Assembly: GCA_964419055.1 (NCBI GenBank)
Contig: CAYQNU010000021.1
Coordinates: 1 to 56,541 of the forward strand
DNA: 56,541 bases
Reading direction: 5' to 3'
Source: CAYQNU01 sp964419055
GTDB lineage: Bacteria; Bacteroidota; Bacteroidia; Flavobacteriales_D; Parvicellaceae
Part shown: positions 35,313-43,721 of the stretch, one piece after another
Numbering within the stretch: position 1 is the stretch's first letter
Layout of the letters: each line of letters starts with the position of its first letter
Program-made: the position numbers and the translations under genes
Notes under the pieces: model-generated
What the model saw: the letters and a program-made list of their open reading frames with translations, nothing else
Database searches by the model: none
What the model was told of the DNA's origin: nothing

Positions 35313-35742
35313 CTTTTGTGGGTATTGATTTTAAGAAAAAATCCATTGCCAATTCATACGATTGTAATCCAAATCCTGTAATACTACCAACGCAATTTTT
35401 GGTCATAAACGAATGATGTCTATAGGTTTCACGTTGCGCTAAATTGCTCAAATGAACTTCAACAACTGGAGTTTGAATGGCAGCAATAGCGTCTCCAATA
35501 GCAATGGAAGTATGGGTGTATGCACCTGCATTTAATATAATACCTTTGTAGTCAAATCCTATTTCGTGCAATTTATCGATGATTTCACCTTCATGATTAC
35601 TTTGAAAATAAACCAATTTTAAAGTGGGGTATTTTTTTTTGAGTTGTATAAAGTAGTCATCAAAATTTAATTTACCATAAATTTCAGGTTCTCTTTTACC
35701 CAATAAATTTAAGTTTGGTCCGTTGATAATTGCAATTTTCAT
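35293..35742 (-). CDS. aroQ: Type II 3-dehydroquinate dehydratase
   Basis: 149 aa from ATG 35742 (MKIAIINGPNLNLLGKREPEIYG), the normal length and N-terminus; an upstream ATG at 35814 would overlap the neighbour and add 24 residues. It dehydrates 3-dehydroquinate in the shikimate pathway as a dodecamer. Visible active-site parts are Arg17 and Tyr22, NAGAYTHTS, and VEVHLSNLAQRE with its catalytic His. The reading frame runs just downstream of the short-chain dehydrogenase gene on the same strand (14-bp gap). Confidence 0.95.
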   Translation of the reverse strand: MKIAIINGPNLNLLGKREPEIYGKLNFDDYFIQLKKKYPTLKLVYFQSNHEGEIIDKLHEIGFDYKGIILNAGAYTHTSIAIGDAIAAIQTPVVEVHLSNLAQRETYRHHSFMTKNCVGSITGFGLQSYELAMDFFLKSIPTKAIKNRE

Positions 35743-35756
35743 ATTCTTCAGTGAAT

Positions 35757-36542
35757 TTATAAATGACTCATTTTTCTTCCTTGGTTTCTCAATAAAATTC
35801 TTCTTATTGGCCAAGGTATCATACTGACTAAAAATAAAGAAAGTCGGTTTTTGAAACCCGGTATTATGATGGCTTTACCTTTTAGTGTTTTAACTATAGC
35901 TTCGTTTGCTACAAACTCTACCGATGTTGCAGAAATACGAGCCATTAAACCACCATTTTCAATCTGATTTTTAACAATTTCAGTTGTCGGTGTAGCACCC
36001 GGTTGCAGCACACTAACTGAAATGTTGTACGGTAAAAATTCTTCTCTCAAAGATAGTGATAAATATTTGAAATATACTTTAGTAGACGCATACAAGGATT
36101 TTGAGGGCAACGGCATGTTGGCAATCATACTAGAAGTATTGAGAATATGAGACGGTCCATTTTTTTTGAGTTCGTCCAAAAAAAAGTGTATCAACAAAGT
36201 GCCCGCTTTCATGTTTAAGTCCATCATTAAGTTAATGTGCTTAAATGATTGTTTTTCAAACATTCCAACATGACCGATACCCGCATTATTGATTAAAAAA
36301 TTTACTTGATATCCGCTCTCAATAGTCCAGTTATAAATTTTTTCAGGGGTGTCAATTTGTGTCAGATCACATTCGAAATAATCTGTTTTTACCGAATATT
36401 TTGCACTAATATCAAGTGCGGTTTGGGATACATTTTCATTTGGTAATGAAATCAATAAAACATTTCTACCCAATGAAGCGCATACCATGGCCATTTCTTT
36501 TCCCATTCCTGCGCTAGCACCCGTTATTAACGTATATTTCAT
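35757..36542 (-). CDS. Short-chain dehydrogenase/reductase (SDR) family oxidoreductase
   Basis: 261 aa from ATG 36542 (MKYTLITGASAGMGKEM); an ATG 93 bp upstream adds a non-conserved stretch and is rejected. A classical SDR: nucleotide-binding TGASAGMGKE (7-16), NNAGIGH, catalytic Ser in NTSSM, and YxxxK in LYASTKVYFK. The C-terminus has a hydrophobic patch (LFLVSMIPWPI). Substrate unknown. It is 14 bp upstream of aroQ on the same strand and may be cotranscribed with it. Confidence 0.88.
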   Translation of the reverse strand: MKYTLITGASAGMGKEMAMVCASLGRNVLLISLPNENVSQTALDISAKYSVKTDYFECDLTQIDTPEKIYNWTIESGYQVNFLINNAGIGHVGMFEKQSFKHINLMMDLNMKAGTLLIHFFLDELKKNGPSHILNTSSMIANMPLPSKSLYASTKVYFKYLSLSLREEFLPYNISVSVLQPGATPTTEIVKNQIENGGLMARISATSVEFVANEAIVKTLKGKAIIIPGFKNRLSLFLVSMIPWPIRRILLRNQGRKMSHL

Positions 36543-36702
36543 ATTGCAAAATAACGTATTAATATTTCTTTTACAAAGAAAATAGTTTAGAAATATTTGT
36601 ATTTTTTTATGGCTTAAAAAGGAACGTTTGTCCAAAATTCAATAATAAAATCTTTAAGAATCAAAATTTTTATTAATTTAGCTTACCGAATGGCGTATTA
36701 TT

Positions 36703-37350
36703 TTGATTTTAAAAAGATTATATATTGTTTTTTTTAGCATAAGTTTAGTGCTTGTACTCTCTAGTTTTCTAGGGAGAAAGGGATCTATTAGTGCTAAAAT
36801 TATTGATTCGAAAGTTGAAAACAATGTGTCCTATCATTTTGGATTTTGTATTCAACCTACAGCTAATTCTGGTTTGATTTCTTATGCCATTATTGGTGAA
36901 AAAAATGGGACAGTGGTATCAAAACAACCCTTAAGTCTAATTAATTTCATACTTCAAATGAAAGGCGATCAATATTCGGTAGCTAATCCATTTTATCGAA
37001 ATTTGTTTAAAGAAAATGGTTTGGATACATGCTTTTATCATTATGATTTGATTCGTGATGTGTATGGTTCTTTAAAATGTTTTAGCATTGATGATTTATG
37101 GATGTTACGATACAGCAGAAATCCTATGTGTGGCGAAGGATGCACACCTATGGATGGTATGAAAGTAGATGGTTGGGCTGCCAATAAATTCAAACCGAAT
37201 GATCTGCAAATGGCCATTTTAGAAAAATACGGAATCATTCATTTCAATCATTTTATCTACGGTGATAATATGATTAAATTATTTATTGATATGGCAGATT
37301 CTAATTGGCAACAGGCCTATCAAGCAGCTGGCACCGTAGTTTCGGAATGA
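36703..37350 (+). CDS. Secreted or membrane-anchored protein, unknown
   Basis: 215 aa from TTG 36703. The upstream in-frame stop (TAG 36679) leaves no ATG; the first internal ATG would remove the N-terminal hydrophobic segment. Residues 1-24 (ILKRLYIVFFSISLVLVLSSFLG) form a signal peptide or anchor. The rest is a mixed alpha/beta chain with six cysteines (FCIQPTANSG, DTCFYHYD, LKCFS, NPMCGEGCTPMDG), consistent with a disulfide-bonded extracytoplasmic protein. No family is recognised and the start is somewhat uncertain. It precedes the Nudix gene on the same strand. Confidence 0.55.
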   Translation: MILKRLYIVFFSISLVLVLSSFLGRKGSISAKIIDSKVENNVSYHFGFCIQPTANSGLISYAIIGEKNGTVVSKQPLSLINFILQMKGDQYSVANPFYRNLFKENGLDTCFYHYDLIRDVYGSLKCFSIDDLWMLRYSRNPMCGEGCTPMDGMKVDGWAANKFKPNDLQMAILEKYGIIHFNHFIYGDNMIKLFIDMADSNWQQAYQAAGTVVSE

Positions 37351-37370
37351 TGTAGATAAATAAAATAGGC

Positions 37371-37378
37371 TATCTTTG
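37371..37378 (+). promoter_or_regulatory. TATCTTTG -7 box 4 bp before an ATG
   Basis: A perfect TAnnTTTG box ending 4 bp before the Nudix ATG (37383); predicts a leaderless transcript. It overlaps the stretch just after the stop of the preceding gene, giving the Nudix gene its own promoter. Confidence 0.55.
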
Positions 37379-37382
37379 TCAA

Positions 37383-37940
37383 ATGAATGAAATTGAAAAT
37401 CCTTGGACTGTACTTTCTACAGAAATAAAATACGACAATCCTTGGTTAACGGTTTTTCATCACAATGTTTTGAATCCCAACAATAATCCGGGTATTTACG
37501 GGAAAATACATTTTAAAAACTACGCTATTGGAATAGTAGTTTTAGATGAGGATTTAAATACCTATTTGGTGGGTCAGTTTCGTTTTCCTCTTTCAAACTA
37601 TTCTTGGGAAATTCCAGAAGGTGGAGGGAATAGATCCATCACACCTTTAGAAAGTGCTCAACGTGAATTACTAGAGGAAGTGGGTTTGGAAGCTAAAGAA
37701 TGGACCCTTATTCAAGAATTAGACTTAAGCAATTCGGCAACAGATGAGGTAGCCTATACCTTTTTGGCTCGAGATTTAATCTATAAAAAACCTCAACCTG
37801 AAGATACCGAACAATTAGCCATAAAAAAGCTTCCTTTCGAAGAATTTTTTCAATTAGTTGAAAAAGGTGACATCAGGGATGCTATTTCCGTTAGTGCTTG
37901 TTATAAAGTGAAAATGATGTTGCTTTCAGGCGAAATTTGA
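37383..37940 (+). CDS. Nudix hydrolase (ADP-ribose pyrophosphatase-like)
   Basis: 185 aa. The Nudix motif is present as GGGNRSITPLESAQRELLEEVGL (about 80-102; the metal-binding REL-LEE-VG core is at 94-101). The first Glu of the classic box is not in its standard place, as in several Bacteroidetes homologues. The N-terminal VLDEDLNTYLVGQFRFPL and the EIPEGGG segment suit ADP-ribose or NDP-sugar hydrolases. It cleaves a nucleoside-diphosphate-linked substrate; the exact one is not determinable. It has its own promoter box directly upstream. Confidence 0.85.
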   Translation: MNEIENPWTVLSTEIKYDNPWLTVFHHNVLNPNNNPGIYGKIHFKNYAIGIVVLDEDLNTYLVGQFRFPLSNYSWEIPEGGGNRSITPLESAQRELLEEVGLEAKEWTLIQELDLSNSATDEVAYTFLARDLIYKKPQPEDTEQLAIKKLPFEEFFQLVEKGDIRDAISVSACYKVKMMLLSGEI

Positions 37941-38095
37941 TTACTTCAAACTAATTCTTTTTTAAACGTTTTTATCTTTAATCAGTCAAATGGGGTATTT
38001 CACTCATTGAACCTAATCGTTGACTAAGTGTAATTAGGATTTGTATTTTTAAAGATACATTTTTGTACATCAAATGGTAATTAAAATCAAACATT

Positions 38096-39280
38096 ATGAA
38101 AACCCTAAAAATTTCAGTTATTGCAGCATTAGTTTTGTTCTTTAACTTCTCCAATCAAATTGTAGCACAAAGGAAAATTCAAATTGCCATTATGCTCGAT
38201 ATTTCAGGTTCGATGCAAGGACTGATCAGCCAAGCGCAAAGTCAACTTTGGAACATTGTAAACACGGTGGCAAAGGCAAATTGTGATGGTAAAGTGCCCA
38301 ATATTGAATTGGCTTTATATGAATATGGAAATGATGGTAATCCAGGAAGTGTAGATCCATATTTGCGACAAATAAGCAATTTTAGCCAAGATTTGGACGT
38401 AATTTCAGAAAAGCTTTTTGAATTAGTAACCATTGGAAGTCATGAAAATTGCGGTGCTGTTATTCAAGATGGATTGGATAAATTAGAATGGAGTAAAGAT
38501 GCCAATACCATTAAAATCATCTTTATTGCAGGTAATGAAAGTTTTTCGCAAGGAAATGTAAGCTACAAAGAGGCGTGTGCTAATGCGGTTAAAAATGGTG
38601 TAATCATTAATACCATTTATTGTGGTGATTGCGACAAAGGAGTAAAAGAACTGTGGAAAGATGGTGCAGACAAAGGAAAAGGATATTATTCATGCATCAA
38701 TACGAATGCTCAAGAAGTGTACATTGAAAGTCCTTATGATGATGTGATACTTAAATACAACGATTCTCTCAATTCTACCTATATCAATTATGTGGATAAA
38801 GTTATTTTGGAAAGAAAAAAATCAGAAGGAATTTCGGAATCAGAAGCAATTAATCAAAATACCTACAGCAAATCGAATCAAATCAGTCAAGATAGTAATG
38901 CAGAAAGTTTTTCAAAAGGAACGATGGTAAACAGAGCCGTTTCTAAATCAAATAGCGCCCTTTATAGAGCAAACGATTGGGATTTGGTTACCAATGCTAT
39001 GAATAATCAAGTGGATTGGAATACTATAGAAAAGAAATCATTACCACTGGAATATCAAAATTACAGTATTGAAGAATTAAAAATCATTGTCGAAAAAATG
39101 ATTGTTTTAAGAAAAAAATACGAATCCGAAATAAAAAATCTGAATGCTCAAAGAGATGCTTTTGTATTAGACAAGAAAAAGTCGATGAGTGATAATCAAG
39201 AAAATACATTAGAAAAAGCCTTGACAAACGGTATAAAAAAGCAGATCGAAGATAAAGGCTGTCAATTCCCTAATTCTTAA
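38096..39280 (+). CDS. Secreted von Willebrand factor A domain protein
   Basis: 394 aa. Signal peptide 1-24 (ending IVAQ), then a VWA domain (about 27-240) with MIDAS motif DISGS (Asp35, Ser37, Ser39), TMDV-like positions less clear, and GNESFSQG further on. A helical region with KEEIKN-like heptads (about 320-394) follows. It should be a periplasmic or surface metal-dependent adhesion or scaffold protein. No MoxR ATPase or chelatase gene is near. It is monocistronic with a terminator after it. The partner is unknown. Confidence 0.82.
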   Translation: MKTLKISVIAALVLFFNFSNQIVAQRKIQIAIMLDISGSMQGLISQAQSQLWNIVNTVAKANCDGKVPNIELALYEYGNDGNPGSVDPYLRQISNFSQDLDVISEKLFELVTIGSHENCGAVIQDGLDKLEWSKDANTIKIIFIAGNESFSQGNVSYKEACANAVKNGVIINTIYCGDCDKGVKELWKDGADKGKGYYSCINTNAQEVYIESPYDDVILKYNDSLNSTYINYVDKVILERKKSEGISESEAINQNTYSKSNQISQDSNAESFSKGTMVNRAVSKSNSALYRANDWDLVTNAMNNQVDWNTIEKKSLPLEYQNYSIEELKIIVEKMIVLRKKYESEIKNLNAQRDAFVLDKKKSMSDNQENTLEKALTNGIKKQIEDKGCQFPNS

Positions 39281-39332
39281 AAACCAGTATCCGAGGGACT
39301 TCGGATTAGGTAAATGATATTATTTCAGTCAG

Positions 39333-39366
39333 CGTGATTCGAGCATACTTGGATCACGTTTTTTTT
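39333..39366 (+). terminator. Rho-independent terminator after the VWA gene
   Basis: Stem CGTGAT (39333-39338) with ATCACG (39353-39358), extended by a partly paired inner stem, followed by eight T or T-rich bases (39359-39366). Confidence 0.82.
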
Positions 39367-39396
39367 TGAATAAATTTTTTTTTTTTCATTTTTTGG

Positions 39397-39423
39397 TGCA
39401 ACCTTTTTTTTATGTCTTGTCTA
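39397..39423 (+). promoter_or_regulatory. Candidate ECF sigma factor promoter (TGCAACC...GTCTA)
   Basis: TGCAACC at 39397-39403 and GTCTA at 39419-39423, separated by 15 bp, 20 bp upstream of the first gene (39443) of an operon that encodes an ECF sigma factor. An AAC -35 and a GTC -10 with this spacing is the usual ECF promoter form, so the operon may be driven by its own sigma factor (inference). A GTC-TAG-GAC near-palindrome overlaps the -10 part. Confidence 0.5.
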
Positions 39424-39442
39424 GGACAGTATAATTAAAAAA

Positions 39443-40159
39443 ATGCACACTATGAAAACATTACTTTTAACCTTAGGTATACTCATTGGTTTAACCAGTT
39501 GTTTTAAACGAATTGATTCAACTTCGGGTCCTATCACAACTGAAACGCGCAACATTTCTTCTTTTAATAGCTTAGCTGTTTATGGAAGTATAAATGTATT
39601 TATCGTATCCGACACTAATTTTCAATTAAAAGTAGAAGCAGGAGATCGACTAATGGAATATGTACAAACTGCCGTTATAAACAATCAATTAGAGATTAAA
39701 GTATTAAATAATCCCATTGCTAATTATCGTCCTGTAAACGTTTATGTAAATGCAGATAGTTTACAATCCATTCAATTGGAAGGAAGCGGGAATATTACCT
39801 CTAATATGGCTATGGTTTTAGGTCAGCAAATTTCTATTTATCTAAAAGGGTCAGGAAATATAAGTCTACCTATTTCAAGTAATTCTTTGTTATCTTCATT
39901 AATAGGAAGTGGAACCATTACCGTTTCTGGCACTACACACGTTAACCAAATGGCTATTGAAGGTTCGGGCGAATTTAAATCAAAGAATTTAATTTCACAT
40001 ACTTCAAATGTACTCATTGAAGGAAGTGGCGAGGTGGTTGTAAATGTTACGGATAGTTTAACGGCAACCGTGATTGGATCAGGTAGAATAGAATATTACG
40101 GTTCACCCAATTATGTCAACCCATCTGTTACAGGAAGCGGATCAATTGTCCCAAGATAA
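39443..40159 (+). CDS. DUF2807 lipoprotein (head GIN domain, autotransporter-adhesin-like)
   Basis: 238 aa from ATG 39443; a second ATG 9 bp later is also possible. Lipoprotein signal with LTSC (Cys near 20). The rest is a beta-helical DUF2807 (PF10988) domain with the typical repeated glycine-serine turns: VYGSINVFIVSDTNFQLKVEAG, EGSGNITSN, KGSGNIS, IGSGTITVSG, EGSGEFKSK, EGSGEVVVN, IGSGRIEYYG, TGSGSIV. First gene of a likely five-gene operon ending at 43046, with a candidate ECF promoter upstream. Such DUF2807 proteins commonly sit with ECF sigma genes in Bacteroidetes; the role is a presumed envelope-stress or surface function. Confidence 0.85.
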   Translation: MHTMKTLLLTLGILIGLTSCFKRIDSTSGPITTETRNISSFNSLAVYGSINVFIVSDTNFQLKVEAGDRLMEYVQTAVINNQLEIKVLNNPIANYRPVNVYVNADSLQSIQLEGSGNITSNMAMVLGQQISIYLKGSGNISLPISSNSLLSSLIGSGTITVSGTTHVNQMAIEGSGEFKSKNLISHTSNVLIEGSGEVVVNVTDSLTATVIGSGRIEYYGSPNYVNPSVTGSGSIVPR

Positions 40160-40189
40160 ATGTAGAAATTAATAAAAAAAGTATAACAA

Positions 40190-40825
40190 ATGAAAAAAGT
40201 ACTCATAATGTTGGCCTTTACAAGTTCTGTATTGGCAACACAAGCACAAGAAACTCCCGATAAGCCCGAACAAAAAACCTTTTTTGGGAACGATGAAAAA
40301 CCATCATTGAGAGGTTTTATAGGATTTAAAAGTTCAGGAATGCTCATTGACAATCAGTTTGGTTATTTAAATGGAGCAGAAGTAAATTTAGTTTTTAATC
40401 ATAAATTGAATATCGGTTTTTATGGATTAGGGATGCTTAATAATGTAAGTTATTTTGACCCCTTGTTGCAAGAACAACGATATTATAATTTGGCCGTTGG
40501 TGGATTTAAAGTCGAACCTGTAATTTGGTCCTACAGTAGTCGTTTACATTTAATTCTGCCGATGAATTTTGGAGCAGGAGCCATTTCAACAAGAAGTCAA
40601 ACTTGGTATGATGCTGATTTTAATTGGGAAGATTCCTCTTTTGATGTTGATGGTTTTGTGTTTTTTGAACCGGGTGCAGGAATTGAACTCAATTTATTAA
40701 AACATGTGCGTTTGGCGGCTAATGTGGGATATATGTTTACAGATAATGTATATTTGTCCAGCAATTTGAATAGAAACTTGAGCAGTTTTACAGGAAATAT
40801 ATCACTTAGATTGGGTTGGTTTTAG
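40190..40825 (+). CDS. Predicted outer-membrane beta-barrel protein
   Basis: 211 aa. Signal peptide 1-20 (ending ATQAQ), then amphipathic strands of alternating hydrophobic residues (LNIGFYGLGMLNNV, YNLAVGGFKVEPVIW, RLHLILPMNFGAGAI, VFFEPGAGIELNL, VRLAANVGYMFTD, GNISLRLGWF) ending in an aromatic residue, as outer-membrane barrels do. Similar small barrels belong to the PorT/OmpW-like outer-membrane group, but the family is not fixed. It is 30 bp after the DUF2807 gene and 7 bp before the ECF sigma gene, in the same operon. Confidence 0.72.
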   Translation: MKKVLIMLAFTSSVLATQAQETPDKPEQKTFFGNDEKPSLRGFIGFKSSGMLIDNQFGYLNGAEVNLVFNHKLNIGFYGLGMLNNVSYFDPLLQEQRYYNLAVGGFKVEPVIWSYSSRLHLILPMNFGAGAISTRSQTWYDADFNWEDSSFDVDGFVFFEPGAGIELNLLKHVRLAANVGYMFTDNVYLSSNLNRNLSSFTGNISLRLGWF

Positions 40826-40832
40826 CATTTTG

Positions 40833-41381
40833 ATGGTTTCAGAAAAATATACCACACAAGAAATTGTAACACGTTGTTTGCAGGGTGATCGCTTTGCTTA
40901 CAATGAGTTGTATGCCGCTACTTCTAAGCCGATTTACAATAGCTTAGTGCGATTATTAGGAAATCAAGAAGATGCTAAAGACGTACTGCAAGAAACGTAT
41001 TTGTCCGTTTTTAAAAACATAAATGGATTTAGAGCTGAATCCAATCCAACCACATGGATAAAAAGAATTGCAATAAATAAAGCTTTAAATGAAATTAAAA
41101 GGGCTAAAATTAATTTTTCGCCCATTGAAGTTCATCACGAAAACCTTGGAGTTGATAAGCATGAAGAAACAGATTACCATTCTTTCCAAGGTGTTGATGT
41201 GGCAAGAAAAATGGAAGAATTACCAGAAGGATACCGAATTATTTTGTCTTTATTTCTTTTCGAAAATTTATCTCATCAAGAAATAGCCGATGAATTAGGA
41301 ATATCGGTTTCCACCTCCAAAAGTCAATATCATAGAGGGAAAATAAAACTAAAAGAATTATTAGTACAACCCACAAAGTAA
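40833..41381 (+). CDS. ECF-type RNA polymerase sigma factor
   Basis: 182 aa from ATG 40833 (a TTG codon just before is rejected). Sigma-70 region 2 is near 18-85 (FAYNELYAATSKPIYNSLVRL, EDAKDVLQETYLSVFKNI, WIKRIAINKALNEIKR), and region 4 near 125-175 (LPEGYRIILSLFLFENLSHQEIADELGISVSTSKSQYHRGKIKLKEL). No extra domain. It recruits RNA polymerase to a small regulon. It lies between the barrel gene and the anti-sigma candidate; it may transcribe its own operon from the TGCAACC...GTCTA site at 39397. Confidence 0.95.
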   Translation: MVSEKYTTQEIVTRCLQGDRFAYNELYAATSKPIYNSLVRLLGNQEDAKDVLQETYLSVFKNINGFRAESNPTTWIKRIAINKALNEIKRAKINFSPIEVHHENLGVDKHEETDYHSFQGVDVARKMEELPEGYRIILSLFLFENLSHQEIADELGISVSTSKSQYHRGKIKLKELLVQPTK

Positions 41382-41386
41382 ACCTT

Positions 41387-41992
41387 ATGCAAAACGAAAA
41401 AGATCCATTAAAAGAATTTGTGCAACTTCATCGAGATGAGATGGATACCCACAGTCCGCCTGATTTGAATTGGGCATTTATGGCAAATGATCAATCGACC
41501 GAAAAACCGAAAGGAAAAATGGTGCGATTATCTTCAGCGGTTAAATGGGTGGCTGCCTCTATTGCCATTATCGTAACTATAAATTTAGGTTATTGGATGC
41601 TTACGCGTAACAGCCAAGTCAATGAAGTAGCTAAGAGTGACGTAATGATGGATTCCATTGAATTGTTTCAAGTTTCAGATGAAATAGCAGAAATTGAGTT
41701 TTATTATTCGGCTCAAATTGCGGAGGCTTTAAAGGAAATTGAAGGATTGGGTTATGAAAACGAAATTCAAAGCCAAATTCAATTGCTTGATGCAGAATAC
41801 AGTTCTCTTAAAAAAGAATTGGGCGCCAACGTTGATAATGAAACAGTTATTTATCAAATGATTGACAATTACCGACTCAAATTAGAATTATTAGAAAATG
41901 CCATTCGTGCCATAGATTCAGGAGATCAATTGGTGAATAACGAAGCAAAAAATGAAAACAATGAAAATGAAGAATATACTATTTACCATTAG
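41387..41992 (+). CDS. Membrane anti-sigma factor candidate
   Basis: 201 aa. A cytoplasmic N-terminus (1-51; EFVQLHRDEMDTHSPPDLNWAFM), one transmembrane helix (52-71, AVKWVAASIAIIVTINLGYW), and a periplasmic coiled coil (about 95-185). This single-pass layout, 5 bp after an ECF sigma gene, is that of Bacteroidetes anti-sigma regulators, which hold the sigma factor at the membrane. No classic zinc-binding (ZAS) motif is visible, so the assignment is by position and topology. Its last 41 bp overlap the DUF4097-like gene. Confidence 0.68.
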   Translation: MQNEKDPLKEFVQLHRDEMDTHSPPDLNWAFMANDQSTEKPKGKMVRLSSAVKWVAASIAIIVTINLGYWMLTRNSQVNEVAKSDVMMDSIELFQVSDEIAEIEFYYSAQIAEALKEIEGLGYENEIQSQIQLLDAEYSSLKKELGANVDNETVIYQMIDNYRLKLELLENAIRAIDSGDQLVNNEAKNENNENEEYTIYH

Positions 41993-43046
41993 TCTTATGG
42001 TCACCTTTGCTTCTACTTTTTGGAGCAATACTGAAACAGCTGTTTTTGACGATTCGAAAGTCCTTGTTAAACGATATAAGGCAACACCTGAAACCGAATT
42101 GGAGATTATCAATAAACACGGAGAAATACTTTTCGAAACGTGGGATAAAGACTCGGTAGTTATAGAAGTTAGCATTAAAGTAACTTCCGATAGGTTGGAA
42201 CAAATTCAAAGTTTAATGAATGGGGTAGACGTTCGTTTTATGAACTCAACCGATTTTATTTCCGCAACAACCCTTTGGAATACCAGTGCCGGAATAAAGA
42301 TGGACGTAACTAAACTTTTAGGAGGTCAAAAAATCAACGTTTCGTACAAAGTTTTTTTGCCTAAATCAATGGAAATTAATGTAGACAATAAGTTTGGAGA
42401 TATTGTTATGGATGATTTTGAAGGAAAAGTTAAAGTCACGTTAGCTCACGGTAGATTTGTAGCAAGGAATTTGAACAACCTACGAAAAATGGAAGTTTAT
42501 TATTCCAAAGTGGATATAAAAAGCTGTAAAGACGCAGATTTTATTTTAAAATTTTCGACTTTAAAATTGAGAGAAGCCAAAAAAATAAACATCGATGGTG
42601 TTTCTAGTGATATTAAAGTGGACCACGTTTCAAGTGCCACAATAAAAGCATTAAATGGTGATATTGAAATCGGTAATGTGGGCTATTTGCAGTTGTCAAG
42701 CACGATGTGCACGATTGAAATTGAGCAATTGAGCAAAGATTTAACTGGCGAAATAAAATTGGGAAGTTTACTGGTTGAAGAGGTGAAAGCTGGATTTGAA
42801 TCCATTACTTTGGAGGGCTTAAATACGGATATACGATTGGATTTTGATGAAAATGCTGGTTTTTCCTATTCGGTTGATTTGGAAAAAGGTAAGTTATTTA
42901 AAATACCCACTAATGGCAACAAATTAATTAAAGAGAATGTATTAGGAGATTTTAAACAGTATGAAGGAACTTTTAAATCAGGTGAAACGTCAAAAATAAA
43001 AATTGGAGCAAAAAGTAGCTACGTTACTTTCGGAATTATCGATTAG
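41952..43046 (+). CDS. DUF4097-like secreted beta-solenoid protein
   Basis: 364 aa. Signal sequence 1-30 (MKTMKMKNILFTISLMVTFASTFW), then a long series of short beta-strands with hydrophobic turns: INKHGEILFETWDKDSVVI, KFGDIVMDDFEGKVKVTLAHG, FSTLKLREAKKINIDG, LNGDIEIGNVGYLQL, a pattern of DUF4097 adhesin-like domains. Probably periplasmic or surface exposed. The start overlaps the upstream gene by 41 bp; the MKTMKMKN start follows overlapping codons of the preceding gene, implying translational coupling. Last gene of the ECF operon. Function unknown beyond its place in this regulon. Confidence 0.8.
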   Translation: MKTMKMKNILFTISLMVTFASTFWSNTETAVFDDSKVLVKRYKATPETELEIINKHGEILFETWDKDSVVIEVSIKVTSDRLEQIQSLMNGVDVRFMNSTDFISATTLWNTSAGIKMDVTKLLGGQKINVSYKVFLPKSMEINVDNKFGDIVMDDFEGKVKVTLAHGRFVARNLNNLRKMEVYYSKVDIKSCKDADFILKFSTLKLREAKKINIDGVSSDIKVDHVSSATIKALNGDIEIGNVGYLQLSSTMCTIEIEQLSKDLTGEIKLGSLLVEEVKAGFESITLEGLNTDIRLDFDENAGFSYSVDLEKGKLFKIPTNGNKLIKENVLGDFKQYEGTFKSGETSKIKIGAKSSYVTFGIID

Positions 43047-43552
43047 CCTACAGCTCCAAACAATTTGAAACTTTTATTGAGAAGCAATAGTTCGTATTGA
43101 AAGGTTACGCGTAATCCATTTTCAAGTTCTATTTCACCCTTAAAAAGGTAGCTATCACCCAACATACCCCTTCCTATAAAAGCATATTTGAGGGTGGATA
43201 CTTTTTTGATTTGTCCCATTGTTGAAAGGATTAAATCCATATAATCAATATCAACATCCATCAGTACATTTGATTGTTTTAAATTCAATAGTTCGTAAAT
43301 ATACTGTTGGTCACCAATCCCAAGTTCTTTTTGGGTTTGATAATTATCTTCTAAACAATACGAAATAAAGGTAGTCCAATCCTTTTGTTCCAATGCTTTT
43401 TTGATGTCTTCGGTGTATGAAAATAACTCAGGATTTTTCTTTTTTATTTTCTTAATCTTTTTAAATTTCAAAGACGATTCCTCCTGCGCACTGATGGCAG
43501 AATAGGAAAATACAGAAGAGAAAATAATAAATAAAAACAAGATACTTTTCAT
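43043..43552 (-). CDS. Secreted protein, unknown
   Basis: 169 aa. Signal peptide 1-22 (ending SAISAQ), then a basic stretch (KFKKIKKIKKKN) and a compact alpha/beta domain (IKKALEQKDWTTFISYC ... LENGLRVTFQYELLLLNKSFKLFGAVG). The pattern of one small helical part followed by paired strands resembles NTF2-like folds, but I do not claim a family. It converges with the ECF operon and overlaps it by 4 bp. Confidence 0.6.
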   Translation of the reverse strand: MKSILFLFIIFSSVFSYSAISAQEESSLKFKKIKKIKKKNPELFSYTEDIKKALEQKDWTTFISYCLEDNYQTQKELGIGDQQYIYELLNLKQSNVLMDVDIDYMDLILSTMGQIKKVSTLKYAFIGRGMLGDSYLFKGEIELENGLRVTFQYELLLLNKSFKLFGAVG

Positions 43553-43700
43553 GATACTAATTTTTTAGCAAATATATGGATAAATAGCTTTACAAGCCCT
43601 GTGCACCTCAGACTCTGTTATATTGTTTGCTTAAAACTAAATGTTGATAAAAAGTAAACAAAAGGTGATGTAAATTTAACATTATTTAATGATTTCAACG

Positions 43701-43708
43701 TAATTTTG
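43701..43708 (+). promoter_or_regulatory. TAATTTTG -7 box upstream of the type B repeat protein
   Basis: A perfect TAnnTTTG box, 13 bp before the ATG at 43722 and 28 bp before the ATG at 43737. No clear -33 TTG is seen. Confidence 0.5.
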
Positions 43709-43721
43709 GACACTAAACCCT

